The position numbers and the translations under genes are program-made. A DNA stretch of 50,650 bases, taken from Nitrospira sp. Its GTDB lineage: Bacteria > Nitrospirota > Nitrospiria > Nitrospirales > Nitrospiraceae. The stretch lies in NCBI GenBank assembly GCA_024331085.1, contig JANDJG010000007.1, positions 1-50,650 of the forward strand, written 5' to 3'. Shown here one piece after another: positions 1 to 8,965 of this stretch. How positions within the stretch are numbered: position 1 is the first letter of the stretch; each line of letters starts with the position of its first letter. Below the pieces are notes generated by a model. That model was not told where the DNA came from. It did not search any database and saw nothing but the letters and a program-made list of their open reading frames with translations.

Positions 1-744
1 GGCGTGCAGTTGCACTGGGTGCCGGGAGAACGGGGCATCATCACCGCCGAACAGGTCGAGGCGGCCATACGGCCGAAAGATCCCCATAGTATCCCCACGG
101 GCCTCATCTGTCTGGAAAACACGCACAACGCCGGCGGCGGCACGATCTATCCCCTCTCCACCATCGAGAAGATTCGAGCCGTCGCCGTCAAACAGGGGAT
201 TCCCATGCACTTGGACGGCGCCCGCCTCATGAACGCCGTGGCCGCCACGACCATTCCTCCCGCTTCCTACGCCCAACACTTTGAGACGGTTTCGATTTGT
301 CTCTCCAAGGGGCTGGGCGCGCCGGCCGGCTCATTGTTGATTTCCAGCGACCAACACCTCATCGAGCGCGCGCGACGCTTTCGCCGCATGTACGGCGGGG
401 CCATGCGCCAGGCCGGTATTCTCGCCGCCGCCGGTATCTATGCCTTGGAGCACCATGTCGCGCGGCTGACGGAAGATCATGCCAACGCCAAAAAGTTGGC
501 CCGCCTTCTCCAGCACATTCCGTCCGTCCGAATCGCTCCTCAACATGTCGAGACCAATATCGTGATCTTCGACGTCGTCGGCGATCGCCGCACGCCGGCC
601 GAAATCGTCGCCGCATTGAAACAAGAAGGCGTCCTGATCAACGCGATCGGCGGCTTGAGTTATCGAGCCGTCACCCATCTCAACGTAACCGCAAAACAGA
701 TCGATGAAGCCGGGGCCGTTTTCACGCGGGTTCTCACGCCGTGA
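1..744 (+). CDS. ltaE: Low-specificity L-threonine aldolase, 5'-truncated by window edge
   Basis: PLP enzyme of the beta-eliminating lyase family that splits L-threonine or allo-threonine into glycine and acetaldehyde. The reading frame is open to base 1, so the N-terminal part, roughly the first 100 residues of a ~345-residue enzyme, lies outside the window. The GTG at position 4 is internal. The visible part has the HLDGARL segment, whose Asp contacts the PLP ring nitrogen, and the SKGLGAP segment, whose Lys should form the Schiff base. RRMYGGAMRQ follows as in family members. The small C-terminal domain is complete and ends at the TGA at 742-744. No downstream partner is evident. The family call is safe; substrate preference cannot be told from sequence. 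Confidence 0.93.
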   Translation, partial: GVQLHWVPGERGIITAEQVEAAIRPKDPHSIPTGLICLENTHNAGGGTIYPLSTIEKIRAVAVKQGIPMHLDGARLMNAVAATTIPPASYAQHFETVSICLSKGLGAPAGSLLISSDQHLIERARRFRRMYGGAMRQAGILAAAGIYALEHHVARLTEDHANAKKLARLLQHIPSVRIAPQHVETNIVIFDVVGDRRTPAEIVAALKQEGVLINAIGGLSYRAVTHLNVTAKQIDEAGAVFTRVLTP

Positions 745-846
745 CCGTCCCTCACGCTCCCGTGCCGCTCCCGCGCATTGACACCCGTTCTCACCCTTCA
801 TAGAATGCCGACACGGACCATCAACGCAATCGCCCGGAATTGACCG

Positions 847-852
847 TATAAA
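847..852 (+). promoter_or_regulatory. Candidate -10 box of the nucleotidyltransferase gene
   Basis: TATAAA lies 13 nt before the ATG at 866 and would give a transcript start near 859 with a leader of only about 7 nt. No good -35 hexamer is visible 16-18 nt upstream, so this is weak. It matters because an in-frame TTG at 854 would lie upstream of the transcript start. Confidence 0.3.
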
Positions 853-865
853 ATTGTGCGACTCC

Positions 866-1675
866 ATGAAATCGTCGGCTGATCCAGTGACGGATTCGAG
901 CAAAGCTCCCGACTTACCGACTCGCGAAGAGCTCAACGCCGAGTTGCTGGACGTTCCGGAACAGCCGGAACAGCCAGCCCCGCCCAAGACTCCCGGTTTC
1001 GACGACGGAGTCGACGTCGCCCTCCGCCATGTCAAGGGCTGGCGCGGTGGTGATTTGGTCGGCGTGCTGCTCGTCGGATCGGGAGCGCGTCGAGCCGTCA
1101 CCCCTCACAGCGACATCGACTTGATCGCTTTGGTCAAGGGTCAGGCCGACGGCCATGAAATCCTGCGCGTCGGAGACCGTCTGGCCGACATCCGATACCG
1201 AGGACACAAAGAGGTCGAGGAGGAGCTCGCCCACTCACTCCGCTTGCCTTCACTGCTCAGAAAATCCCGCATCCTGTTCGACCACAATGGAATTTGCGCG
1301 CAGTTGATTCAGAAGGCCCACCACCGGTTCCGTCAGGGCCCGCCTCCGGCCACGATCAATGAACGAATTCGCCTGAAAGCCGAGTGTTATCACTGGTTGG
1401 GGAAGTCGGAAGACCTCTCCGACAAACCGGCCGCGGCGCAATATCTGCTGAGCCTGTTTTACGAGGACTGTGTCCTGGCTTTCTTTCGTCTCAGGGGCTA
1501 TTGGCTGGTCGCTCCGGCGGACGTCCACCGGTTCATGGTCTCGCGCGACCCGGCCCTGGCCGATCTGGCCGGCCGCTTTCTTTCCGCAACGAATGTGGCC
1601 GACCGACTCAACTTTGGAAGGCAATTTGCCGATCTCCTCTTTAAGGAGGTCCCGAACCCCGCCCGTATCGACTGA
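866..1675 (+). CDS. Nucleotidyltransferase-fold protein (pol beta superfamily)
   Basis: Protein of 269 residues. The segment GSGARRAVTPHSDIDL is the nucleotidyltransferase signature (GSxARxxxxxxSDxDL); its two Asp residues bind the metal ions, and a further acidic residue would be expected on the next strand. The first ~45 residues are Pro/Asp/Glu-rich and look disordered. The C-terminal ~120 residues are helical and hydrophobic, resembling the helical partner domain of MNT or kanamycin-nucleotidyltransferase-like proteins. An R-x6-H near residue 170 recalls HEPN motifs but is not in a convincing place. The substrate is unknown: a nucleotide could be added to a small molecule, a protein or RNA. 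ATG 866 is preferred over TTG 854 because a candidate -10 box abuts the latter. It stands alone between ltaE and gnd. Confidence 0.75.
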   Translation: MKSSADPVTDSSKAPDLPTREELNAELLDVPEQPEQPAPPKTPGFDDGVDVALRHVKGWRGGDLVGVLLVGSGARRAVTPHSDIDLIALVKGQADGHEILRVGDRLADIRYRGHKEVEEELAHSLRLPSLLRKSRILFDHNGICAQLIQKAHHRFRQGPPPATINERIRLKAECYHWLGKSEDLSDKPAAAQYLLSLFYEDCVLAFFRLRGYWLVAPADVHRFMVSRDPALADLAGRFLSATNVADRLNFGRQFADLLFKEVPNPARID

Positions 1676-1804
1676 CCGGCGGATCGGCACCTGCAATCGT
1701 CTCGTGGTTTCGTCTATAGCGATCAACGAAGACGCCGCGGGTTCGGAGCGTGCGCGGAGGCGTCCAATCTCGTCGTCGAGAGCAACGTACACAAAGGAGC
1801 GGTT

Positions 1805-2698
1805 ATGGAGTTGGGATTCATCGGCCTCGGCAAAATGGGCATGAACATGGTGACTCGCCTGCGGCGCGACGACCATCGCGTCGTCGTGTTCGACCGTTCA
1901 CCCGACCTCGTCAGGCAGGCGGAGGGCGTGGGGTGCGTCGGCTCCTCCTCCGTCGCCGATTTAGTGGGTAAGTTGAGCACCCCGCGCACGGTCTGGATCA
2001 TGGTGCCGTCCGGCCCCCCGACGGAAGAAACCGTTCACACGGTCGCTTCGCTGCTGCAAGCGGGCGACACGATCATCGACGGGGGTAACACCCGTTTCCA
2101 TGACGACGTGCGGCGGGCCGCCGAGCTTAAGAAACGGGGAATCCACTACGTGGACGTCGGCACGAGCGGAGGCATCTGGGGCTTGAAGATCGGCTATTGC
2201 CTGATGATCGGAGGCGAACAAGCGGCCGTGAGCCGGCTGACGCCGATCTTCACCACTCTGGCGCCTGAACAGGGGTGGGCCCACGTCGGCGCCGTGGGCG
2301 CAGGTCATTACGTCAAGATGGTCCACAACGGCATCGAATACAGCCTGATGCAGGGATACGCGGAGGGGTTCGAGCTGATGTCCAAGAGCGAGTACAAGCT
2401 GGACCTGGCCCGTATCGCGGATCTCTGGATGCACGGAAGCGTCGTCCGTTCCTGGCTGCTCGAATTGGCGGCGGGCGCGCTCAAAGAAGATCAGAAACTG
2501 GAAAAATTAAAAGGATACGTGCAGGATTCCGGCGAAGGCCGCTGGATGATCGCCGACGCGATCGACAAAGACGTGCCGGTGCCCACGCTCACGGCGGCTC
2601 TCTTTACTCGGTTTCGATCGCGACAGGACGACTCGTTTGCGGAAAAACTGTTGGCCGCGCTGCGGAACGCCTTCGGCGGCCACGCCGTCAAGCAATAG
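1805..2698 (+). CDS. gnd: 6-phosphogluconate dehydrogenase, decarboxylating, short form
   Basis: Oxidises and decarboxylates 6-phosphogluconate to ribulose 5-phosphate in the oxidative pentose phosphate pathway. The 297-residue length matches the short bacterial class rather than the ~470-residue E. coli type. The Rossmann motif GLGKMGMNM is at residues 7-15. GTSGGIWG is the substrate-site segment, and the catalytic Lys is in the YVKMVHNGIEY helix near residue 169. The start is supported by AAAGGAG a few bases before ATG 1805. zwf begins 14 bp downstream on the same strand, so the two form an operon for NADPH and pentose supply. Short-form enzymes are often NAD-linked; the cofactor is not settled here. 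Confidence 0.95.
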   Translation: MELGFIGLGKMGMNMVTRLRRDDHRVVVFDRSPDLVRQAEGVGCVGSSSVADLVGKLSTPRTVWIMVPSGPPTEETVHTVASLLQAGDTIIDGGNTRFHDDVRRAAELKKRGIHYVDVGTSGGIWGLKIGYCLMIGGEQAAVSRLTPIFTTLAPEQGWAHVGAVGAGHYVKMVHNGIEYSLMQGYAEGFELMSKSEYKLDLARIADLWMHGSVVRSWLLELAAGALKEDQKLEKLKGYVQDSGEGRWMIADAIDKDVPVPTLTAALFTRFRSRQDDSFAEKLLAALRNAFGGHAVKQ

Positions 2699-2712
2699 TC
2701 CTCGCTGGAATC

Positions 2713-4269
2713 ATGCAGGTCTCTATGGAACCCCAAGCCCATCGTCTCGACAACGGTCCTCCGACGGAAACTATTACTCCCGTTGATCCCTGCGCCATCG
2801 TCATTTTCGGCGGCTCCGGCGACTTGGCCCGGCGTCGGCTGGTCCCGGCCCTGTACAATCTGCTGTTGGACGGGTTGCTGCCGTCCAACTACGTCGTGCT
2901 GGGATTGGGCCGCACGCCGATGAGCGACGAGGAATTCCGATCCGTCATGCGGGACGGCGTCATCGCCCATTCCCGGCGAGCCTTGATCGAAGATTCATGG
3001 AACGCCTTTTCGCAACGCCTGTTCTATCTGGCCGGCGGAAACGACGATCCTCAAACTTATACCGGACTGAAAGCCCGTGTCGAAGAACTTGAACGGTCGT
3101 TTGAATTGCCGGGGAACCGCATTTTTTATCTGAGCATTCCTCCCAGTTCGTTCACTCCCGTTTGCGAAGGACTGGCCGCCAGCGGCCTCGCCGGGACTCC
3201 CGGCGCCCGCTCCCCCTATGCCAGAATCATCGTTGAGAAACCGGTGGGGCGGGACTTGGCGTCGGCACAGGCGATCAACGCCGCCACGGGCCGGGTCTTC
3301 GATGAATCGCAAATTTTCCGTATCGATCATTATTTGGGCAAAGAGACGGTTCAGAACCTGATGGTGGTGCGTTTCGCCAACAGTATTTTCGAGCCGATTT
3401 GGAACCGCAAGTACATCGACCACGTCCAAATCACCGTCAGCGAGGCGGAGGGAGTCGGAACCAGGGCCGCCTACTACGAGGAAGCGGGCGCCCTGCGGGA
3501 CATGGTGCAGAATCACCTGCTCCAATTGCTCTGCCTGGTCGCAATGGAACCGCCCTATTCTCTGGACCCGGACGTCGTGCGCAACGCCAAAATGGAGGTC
3601 CTCCGCTGCTTGAAACCCATCACCTCTCAAGACGTGGACAAGGTCACGGTGCGAGCGCAATACACGGAAGGAACGGTGCACGGGAAACCGGTGCCCGGTT
3701 ACCGACGCGAAAAGGGTGTCAAACCCGATTCCGTCACTGAAACCTATGTGGCCGTCAAGTGTTTCGTCGAAAACTGGCGGTGGTCCGGCGTGCCCTTTTA
3801 TTTGCGGACGGGCAAGGCCCTGCCGCTCCGCGCCAGCGAGGTGGCCGTGTACTTCAAAGAAATCCCGCAAATTCTGTTCAACGCGGACCCTCGGAAACCG
3901 CAGGCGCCGAACGTGCTGACTTTGAGGATTCAGCCGGAAGAAGGACTCTCGCTCCGCATCGTCTCCCGCGTCCCCGGCACCAGGGCGCAAACCCACCCGG
4001 TGGAGATGAACTTCAAATACACGGAGGTCTTCGGACGTCCTTCGCCGGAGGCCTATGAGCGGCTCCTGCTCGACGTGATGGCGGGAGACGCCTCCCGTTT
4101 CATGCGACGCGACGCGGTCGAAGCCTCCTGGGCTTGGATCACTCAGATTCTCGATGCCTGGGAAAAACAAGGGCTCCGCTGGTTGCCCGAATACCCGGCC
4201 GGCACCTGGGGGCCGGTGGAAGCCGACCGTCTCATCCAAAACGACGGCCGCACCTGGCGGGTTCTCTAG
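2713..4269 (+). CDS. zwf: Glucose-6-phosphate 1-dehydrogenase
   Basis: First enzyme of the oxidative pentose phosphate pathway: glucose 6-phosphate to 6-phosphogluconolactone with NADP+ reduction. The 518 residues fit the family. The nucleotide-binding motif GGSGDLARRRL is near residue 34. The signature RIDHYLGKE is near residues 203-211 and holds the substrate-binding and catalytic His. The frame stays open upstream to 2275, but that part lies inside gnd in another frame and has no family similarity, so the start is ATG 2713 or ATG 2725. No strong ribosome-binding site is visible, which suggests coupling to gnd. The usual third gene, 6-phosphogluconolactonase, is not next to it. Confidence 0.96.
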   Translation: MQVSMEPQAHRLDNGPPTETITPVDPCAIVIFGGSGDLARRRLVPALYNLLLDGLLPSNYVVLGLGRTPMSDEEFRSVMRDGVIAHSRRALIEDSWNAFSQRLFYLAGGNDDPQTYTGLKARVEELERSFELPGNRIFYLSIPPSSFTPVCEGLAASGLAGTPGARSPYARIIVEKPVGRDLASAQAINAATGRVFDESQIFRIDHYLGKETVQNLMVVRFANSIFEPIWNRKYIDHVQITVSEAEGVGTRAAYYEEAGALRDMVQNHLLQLLCLVAMEPPYSLDPDVVRNAKMEVLRCLKPITSQDVDKVTVRAQYTEGTVHGKPVPGYRREKGVKPDSVTETYVAVKCFVENWRWSGVPFYLRTGKALPLRASEVAVYFKEIPQILFNADPRKPQAPNVLTLRIQPEEGLSLRIVSRVPGTRAQTHPVEMNFKYTEVFGRPSPEAYERLLLDVMAGDASRFMRRDAVEASWAWITQILDAWEKQGLRWLPEYPAGTWGPVEADRLIQNDGRTWRVL

Positions 4270-4306
4270 TCCCGTTGATCGAGCGATTCATGGCTTTCTG
4301 AGGTCT

Positions 4307-4344
4307 GAACGTCTTGTTCCTTACCTCTCTTCGTTAAGACGTTC
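4307..4344. repeat. Inverted repeat after zwf
   Basis: GAACGTCTT (4307-4315) pairs with AAGACGTTC (4336-4344), a 9-bp stem with a 20-nt loop, in the gap between the convergent zwf and the small membrane-protein gene. It has no T-tract, so it is at best a weak or Rho-assisted terminator. Confidence 0.35.
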
Positions 4345-4461
4345 GGGCAATCTGCCTGACTTCCAAGCAGACAACCGAATTCTTCACGAACTTTCCACAA
4401 TTACTTGAACCGTGAAGCAGCCGACACGTGCGATAGTCGGAGCACCGGTCGGTTCGCCACA

Positions 4462-4641
4462 TCAGTCACGATCGGTGGATCGGCCTCCCCAAACGGACAA
4501 TCCGATCGCAACGATTAAATAGATCACGGCCGCAACGACCACCCCCACATTGAATTCTTCCCACAGATACAAATACAGCCATTCATCCAGGATGACGGCG
4601 AGCGTCAACATCCCCCATCCAACAAAATTGAACCAGCGCAT
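4462..4641 (-). CDS. Small membrane protein, 59 aa, unknown function
   Basis: A 59-residue ORF read from ATG 4641, preceded by a good AAGGAG ribosome-binding site 7-8 nt upstream. Longer in-frame extensions lack such a signal. The sequence has two hydrophobic segments, about residues 5-20 (including GWGMLTLAVIL) and 33-51 (VVVAAVIYLIVAIGLSV), joined by an aromatic and acidic turn. That suggests a two-pass inner-membrane hairpin with a short polar tail ending STDRD. I do not recognise a family. It lies 131 bp downstream of the SGNH hydrolase on the same strand and could share its transcript unless the hairpin between them terminates. Confidence 0.65.
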   Translation of the reverse strand: MRWFNFVGWGMLTLAVILDEWLYLYLWEEFNVGVVVAAVIYLIVAIGLSVWGGRSTDRD

Positions 4642-4718
4642 AGGTGCGGCTCCTTGTTGTATCCGGTTTCTGTTCGCCCGCCGGGATGCCGGGAAAACTT
4701 TTATGGGATCGTCAGCGT

Positions 4719-4752
4719 CCAAACACGAGAGGAACCGGCGCTCCTTCCTCTC
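4719..4752 (-). terminator. Possible terminator downstream of SGNH hydrolase
   Basis: GAGAGGAA (4727-4734) and TTCCTCTC (4745-4752) form an 8-bp stem. On the minus strand the stem is followed after a few bases by TTTGG. The U-tract is short, so confidence is low. Confidence 0.35.
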
Positions 4753-4772
4753 ACGTAACACCTCCTTCAGGA

Positions 4773-5405
4773 TCAGGTCGTTCGCTCTAACCTCGAGAGC
4801 AGAATGTGAGCTATCAGCTCGGCAAACCGCATGTAGCCTGCCGTTGTCAAATGAAGACCGTCGTTCGAATAACGAGCCGCCAATTGGCCGCTCGCGGGGT
4901 CCACGGTGGCGGAAAACAAGTCGACCAACGCAAGTGAGCGGGACGCGGCATGGTCCCGGATCAACTTGTTGAGGACGTTTCGACGGGCCAGGTGCCCCGC
5001 CACCCATTCTTTCGCTTCCCGATCGTCCGGGCTTCCTTCCACACGGATCGAAGGCACGGTCACCGGAATCGGAACGCCGCCGGCGTTCAACGCCAGTTCA
5101 TACAACGTCGTCAAATTGGCCATGATTTCATCGGGCGACAGTCCGCAGCCCAAATCGTTGGTCCCGCCCAAAATCGGAACGTAGTCGGGTTTCCGGTCCG
5201 ACACGCTGCGTTTGAACCGGCTCACCATTTCCCCGGTCAGTTCGCCGCAGACTCCGCTGATTTGAACGAGCGCCGCCTTTCCCAAGCGAGCCTGTAGGAA
5301 CCGGCCGTAAGGGGTCTCCGTCCCCGTCGGATTCTCGGGTGTCGGAGATTGAAACCCCGCCGTCAGACTGTCTCCAAAACAGACGACCAGAGCCGATCGA
5401 CTCAT
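4773..5405 (-). CDS. SGNH/GDSL hydrolase (esterase/lipase-like)
   Basis: Protein of 210 residues in the SGNH-hydrolase superfamily (TesA-like esterases). Block I is CFGDSLTAG with nucleophile Ser13. Block III is GGTNDLG with Asn83. Block V is DGLHLTTAGY with Asp182 and His185 of the catalytic triad. No signal peptide is seen, so it is probably cytoplasmic. The frame is open to 5699, but ATG 5405 is preceded by GAGGGGAGC at good spacing and begins right before the GDSL block, as in the family. It is divergent from the HEAT-repeat gene. Natural substrate (lysophospholipid, thioester or sugar acetyl group) is unknown. Confidence 0.88.
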   Translation of the reverse strand: MSRSALVVCFGDSLTAGFQSPTPENPTGTETPYGRFLQARLGKAALVQISGVCGELTGEMVSRFKRSVSDRKPDYVPILGGTNDLGCGLSPDEIMANLTTLYELALNAGGVPIPVTVPSIRVEGSPDDREAKEWVAGHLARRNVLNKLIRDHAASRSLALVDLFSATVDPASGQLAARYSNDGLHLTTAGYMRFAELIAHILLSRLERTT

Positions 5406-5571
5406 GACCCGGCGTGCTCCCCTCACCACACGAAAACTCGGCGGAGGGATTCTAGCGGTTCGCGCTCTTGGCAAACAAGACGATTCGGAATCCTGCGCGA
5501 TACTCCTCCGCCGCGCGATGAACCGCGATTTTCTTGACGAATCCCTCGCCGCCCGGTAGGTGATAAGAGGT

Positions 5572-7374
5572 ATGGCCGACCTTAAAACGGCGCAAGAGAC
5601 GCCGGCCGCCGCGGCGGCCAGGAACGCGGAAGACCCGGAAACGGCTTCCGTCAAACGCATTCTCAAGTTGCTGGACAAAACGGCCAAGTCGAACCGCACC
5701 TACGGCCCGACGAACCCCGTGGCTCAAAAGTTCGCCCGGCAGCTTTTCGAAGAATTGACGGGTCATCTGGCCGCCTATTCGAAACTCACCTTCCTTGTTC
5801 ATCGTTCCGAGTTGCGGTTCAACGATTCCGTCGTCTACCAAACGGACCTCGGCGAGGGCGGCGAGAGCTTCGCGTTCAAACTCTACGCGGACGGCATTCG
5901 CGAGCTTTCGATCTACGAAGGCCTCTCTCAAGAAGATCTGACGTACTTCCTCGATTCGATATGGGGAAACGCGGAGTCCGGCCAGGAAGACGATGACCTC
6001 GTCACCCGCCTGTGGTCTCGGGATCTCTCGACGATCGCGATCGTCACGGCGGAAGAAGTGGCCCACTCGTCGTCCCACGACAATGCAACGGACCGGGCCG
6101 GTGCGATCATGAGCTCGTCCGACTCCTCGCTGCGGGACTTATTGGACCGCGAGCGAGCCCGCCGGGCGAATGAAACGACCGCTTCCGAGGCGGAATCGAC
6201 AAGCCGAGGCAACCGCTTGCAGAACGGTCTGGTCGGGTTCGAGGTCACCGACGAAGAGTCGGCGGCCCTCGCGCGAGACATTGAGGCGGAGCGGGATCGG
6301 GACGGTCTTTTGCACATCATGGAGATGTTGACCGCCATTCTCGCATCCGAACAATCGTCGGCGCTGCTGACGAAACTGTTCGACGTATGGGGGGACATTA
6401 TCGATCTCCTCCTCCGCGAGGGAAAATGGACGACCTTGGAGCATGTGGTCAGTCTGCTTCATGAAGCCGACGCGGTCAGGCCGGACCTCGGCGAAGAACA
6501 TAAACGACAGGTCCGCGCTCTTCTCGACGGATTCGGCCGCCCGGCCCGGATAAAAGCCGTCGAAGCCTATCTGAATCAACATCCGGACGGCTCGACGGCC
6601 GGTCTCTCGACGATTCTGTTGCTGATGAAGCCGGACGCCGTTCCCGGACTCTGTTCACTGTTGGCCAACCTGGCGTCGCCAGCTCATCAGGCCATCGTCG
6701 CCGAAGCGCTTGCGACCCTGGCGAAAGACAACCCCGAACCGCTCATCAAAGGGCTGCGGGACCGAAGGCCGGTCTACGTATGCCATCTCCTCGCGATTCT
6801 CACCAAGTTAAAGAACCCGGCGTTCGCCGAATCCGTCGAAAAGCTCGTTCGATACCCGGATATGCAGGTCCGCAAGGCCGTCGTGCACGCGATCGGCTCG
6901 TTGCGTCCGAGCGGCGACGGCCTGAAACTTCTTTCCTTCATGGACGATGAAGAGGAAAGCATCCGCATCGCGGCCTTAAAACTGCTGATCTCGGGGCAGT
7001 ACTCGGTTTCATTTTCCCACTGGTTTCCCATTCTGTCAGCCGATACGTTCGGGAACCGCCCGATCAGCGAGCGCCGGGCGATATTTCACGCCGTCGGAGC
7101 GACGTGCGGGGACGAAGCGGTCCCGTATTGGGAAGGTCTCTTGACCGCATGGTCGTGGCTCGGCCGAAAGAAAAAAGAAGAACTGGCCGTATTGGCCGCG
7201 GAAGCTCTCGGCAAACTCGGCACTCCCGCGGCCGTGGCGGCGCTCGTAAACGGGAGCAAGAAAGGCGGCGCCACGGTTCGGCAAGCCTGCACCCACGGTT
7301 TGTCGCGCGCTCAACAACGGACTCGGCACAACGCACCGGCCGTTCCCTCGGCCGACAAGGAACCGCAATCGTGA
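5572..7374 (+). CDS. HEAT-repeat protein, probable signalling scaffold
   Basis: Protein of about 600 residues with no enzymatic motif. The N-terminal ~170 residues form a mixed region. From about residue 310 the chain breaks into ~30-40-residue helical pairs typical of HEAT/armadillo repeats, for example LLMKPDAVPGLCSLLANLASP, then VRKAVVHAIGSL and SIRIAALKLL, ending with KKEELAVLAAEALGKLGTPAAV. Such solenoids bind partner proteins. The stop overlaps the start of the HD-GYP gene (GTGA), so the two are translationally coupled and probably act together. GTG 5560 is a possible earlier start. ATG 5572 is preferred because a TTGACG (5534-5539) with a weak -10 near 5557 would place the transcript start after 5560. 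Confidence 0.82.
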   Translation: MADLKTAQETPAAAAARNAEDPETASVKRILKLLDKTAKSNRTYGPTNPVAQKFARQLFEELTGHLAAYSKLTFLVHRSELRFNDSVVYQTDLGEGGESFAFKLYADGIRELSIYEGLSQEDLTYFLDSIWGNAESGQEDDDLVTRLWSRDLSTIAIVTAEEVAHSSSHDNATDRAGAIMSSSDSSLRDLLDRERARRANETTASEAESTSRGNRLQNGLVGFEVTDEESAALARDIEAERDRDGLLHIMEMLTAILASEQSSALLTKLFDVWGDIIDLLLREGKWTTLEHVVSLLHEADAVRPDLGEEHKRQVRALLDGFGRPARIKAVEAYLNQHPDGSTAGLSTILLLMKPDAVPGLCSLLANLASPAHQAIVAEALATLAKDNPEPLIKGLRDRRPVYVCHLLAILTKLKNPAFAESVEKLVRYPDMQVRKAVVHAIGSLRPSGDGLKLLSFMDDEEESIRIAALKLLISGQYSVSFSHWFPILSADTFGNRPISERRAIFHAVGATCGDEAVPYWEGLLTAWSWLGRKKKEELAVLAAEALGKLGTPAAVAALVNGSKKGGATVRQACTHGLSRAQQRTRHNAPAVPSADKEPQS

Positions 7375-8900
7375 ACGAATCGTCCTCTTCTCCCTCGATC
7401 GGCGCTCCGCCGATTCTCGCTCACGAGCAATCGCTTGCCAGAAAGGTGGGACAGGGCTCGGAGGCCGGCTACATCTACGATCAACAGATGGCGATGTTGG
7501 GGTTCCAACTGCTGACCCAACTGAACGCTTTGATCAAAACGTCCCGCATTCACGGTCGCAACAACGCCGCCCTCGACAAGCCGGTCGAGTCCATGTTGAC
7601 GCTCATCCGCACCATGGCGCACGAGCATCCGGTCACACTCCGCGTGCAGAACGATTTCTTTTTCCTGGGCGAGGACCATCTGAGGGTCAGCCAGCAACAG
7701 ATGCTGGTCCTGTCCAACGTGATCGACGCCCTGAACACCTGGAAAATGGGCGGCCTCACCTTTTCCCGCTCACTATCCTCCGACGACCTCCGCCAGTTCG
7801 CTTCTTTGTTCGTCAGCCTCGATCCCGCCACGCAGTCGATCGACGACTTTCGGCGAGCGCTCGCCGCGCTCAACGTCACAGGCATTACGATCGAAAGCCC
7901 CCGCGCGTTGGCGCCGGCGGCCTCATCCGACGACGATTCCCCGAAGCTTCGCCGGAAAGCTCAGATGAAAACCGCCTATGAAAAAGTCTCCGACGCGGTC
8001 GGCCGCCTCACTCAATCCGCCCGCGAGGGAGGCACCCTGAGCTTCAAACAAGCCAAACGGGCCATTCAAAACATCGTCGATCTGATGATGCAGGACGAGC
8101 CGGCGATGTTGGGCTTTACGACGTTGCGCTGTCACGACCAGTACACCCAAGAACATTCCGTCAACGTGGCGTTGCTTTCCATGGCGCTCGGCAATCGGGC
8201 GGGGTACGCCAAAGTCGAGCTGGCCGATCTCGGTTTGGCGGCGCTCTTCCATGACGTGGGGAAATGCGCGATCTCGCTGGACATCCTCAACAAGCCCGGC
8301 GAGTTCAGCCCCGAGGAGTGGGAAATCATGCAAACCCACCCCAAAGAAGGGGTGTTCACGCTCATCAAATTGCGCGGCTTCGGAAATGTTCCGGCGCGAA
8401 TGGCCTCCGCGTCTTTTGAGCATCACATGAATTACGACTTTTCGGGCTACCCCAAACTGGCCGTCCCCTGGACGCAAAGCATCTCGAGCCGCATCGTGTC
8501 GATCGCCGACTGTTACGACGCGATGACGTCGTCCCGCGTCTACCGACGAGAGGCAATGGCTCCCTCCAAGGTCTTGCGCCTCATGCTGGAGAAGGCGGGA
8601 ACGAGTTTCGACCCGACGCTCATGAAACTGTTCGTGACCTGTGTGGGCATTATCCCGATCGGCAGTCTTGTGGAGCTCACGAACGGCGCGTTTGCGGTCG
8701 TGCTCAAACCGGCCGCCAACCTCTCGGACAGCGAACGCCCGCTCGTCAAAGTGATCGCCGATCCGGAGGGGAATCCTCTCGACAACGGGTCGGAGCTGGA
8801 CTTGACTGAAAAGGACGAGACCGGAAGCTACATCCACAGCATCGCTCGTCTCATCGACCACACCCGACACAAATTCGACACCAGCCGCTATTTCGTGTAG
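7371..8900 (+). CDS. HD-GYP domain protein, probable c-di-GMP phosphodiesterase
   Basis: Protein of 509 residues. The N-terminal ~230 residues carry no sensor domain I can name and no membrane segment. The HD-GYP domain begins around residue 253 with a His-containing segment, has the metal-binding HDVGK near residue 294, EHH near 345, and an intact GYP signature near 359, followed by ADCYDAMTS. HD-GYP proteins hydrolyse cyclic di-GMP to GMP, and the key metal ligands appear conserved, so activity is likely. The GTG start at 7371 overlaps the preceding TGA. An upstream extension of this frame to 7104 is a shadow. A PilZ protein and a PilB-like ATPase further along are possible members of the same circuit. 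Confidence 0.92.
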   Translation: MNESSSSPSIGAPPILAHEQSLARKVGQGSEAGYIYDQQMAMLGFQLLTQLNALIKTSRIHGRNNAALDKPVESMLTLIRTMAHEHPVTLRVQNDFFFLGEDHLRVSQQQMLVLSNVIDALNTWKMGGLTFSRSLSSDDLRQFASLFVSLDPATQSIDDFRRALAALNVTGITIESPRALAPAASSDDDSPKLRRKAQMKTAYEKVSDAVGRLTQSAREGGTLSFKQAKRAIQNIVDLMMQDEPAMLGFTTLRCHDQYTQEHSVNVALLSMALGNRAGYAKVELADLGLAALFHDVGKCAISLDILNKPGEFSPEEWEIMQTHPKEGVFTLIKLRGFGNVPARMASASFEHHMNYDFSGYPKLAVPWTQSISSRIVSIADCYDAMTSSRVYRREAMAPSKVLRLMLEKAGTSFDPTLMKLFVTCVGIIPIGSLVELTNGAFAVVLKPAANLSDSERPLVKVIADPEGNPLDNGSELDLTEKDETGSYIHSIARLIDHTRHKFDTSRYFV

Positions 8901-8930
8901 CCGTCCGGACTCCCGCCGTTCGTCCCGCGC

Positions 8931-8960
8931 TTGACAGCCTCAAATCACCTCGCCGACAAT
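8931..8960 (+). promoter_or_regulatory. sigma70-like promoter of the folB-methyltransferase gene, leaderless
   Basis: A perfect TTGACA (8931-8936) is followed after 18 nt by GACAAT (8955-8960). The ATG at 8966 is only 5 nt downstream of the -10 box, where transcription should itself begin. There is no Shine-Dalgarno sequence. The mRNA is therefore predicted to be leaderless. Confidence 0.6.
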
Positions 8961-8965
8961 GCGGC

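Noticed and set aside
331..1101. Long minus-strand ORF across ltaE and the nucleotidyltransferase
   Set aside because: Antisense to two genes with clear motifs; a shadow of high-GC coding.
2275..2712. Upstream extension of the zwf reading frame
   Set aside because: Lies inside gnd in another frame, has no family similarity, and zwf begins properly at 2713.
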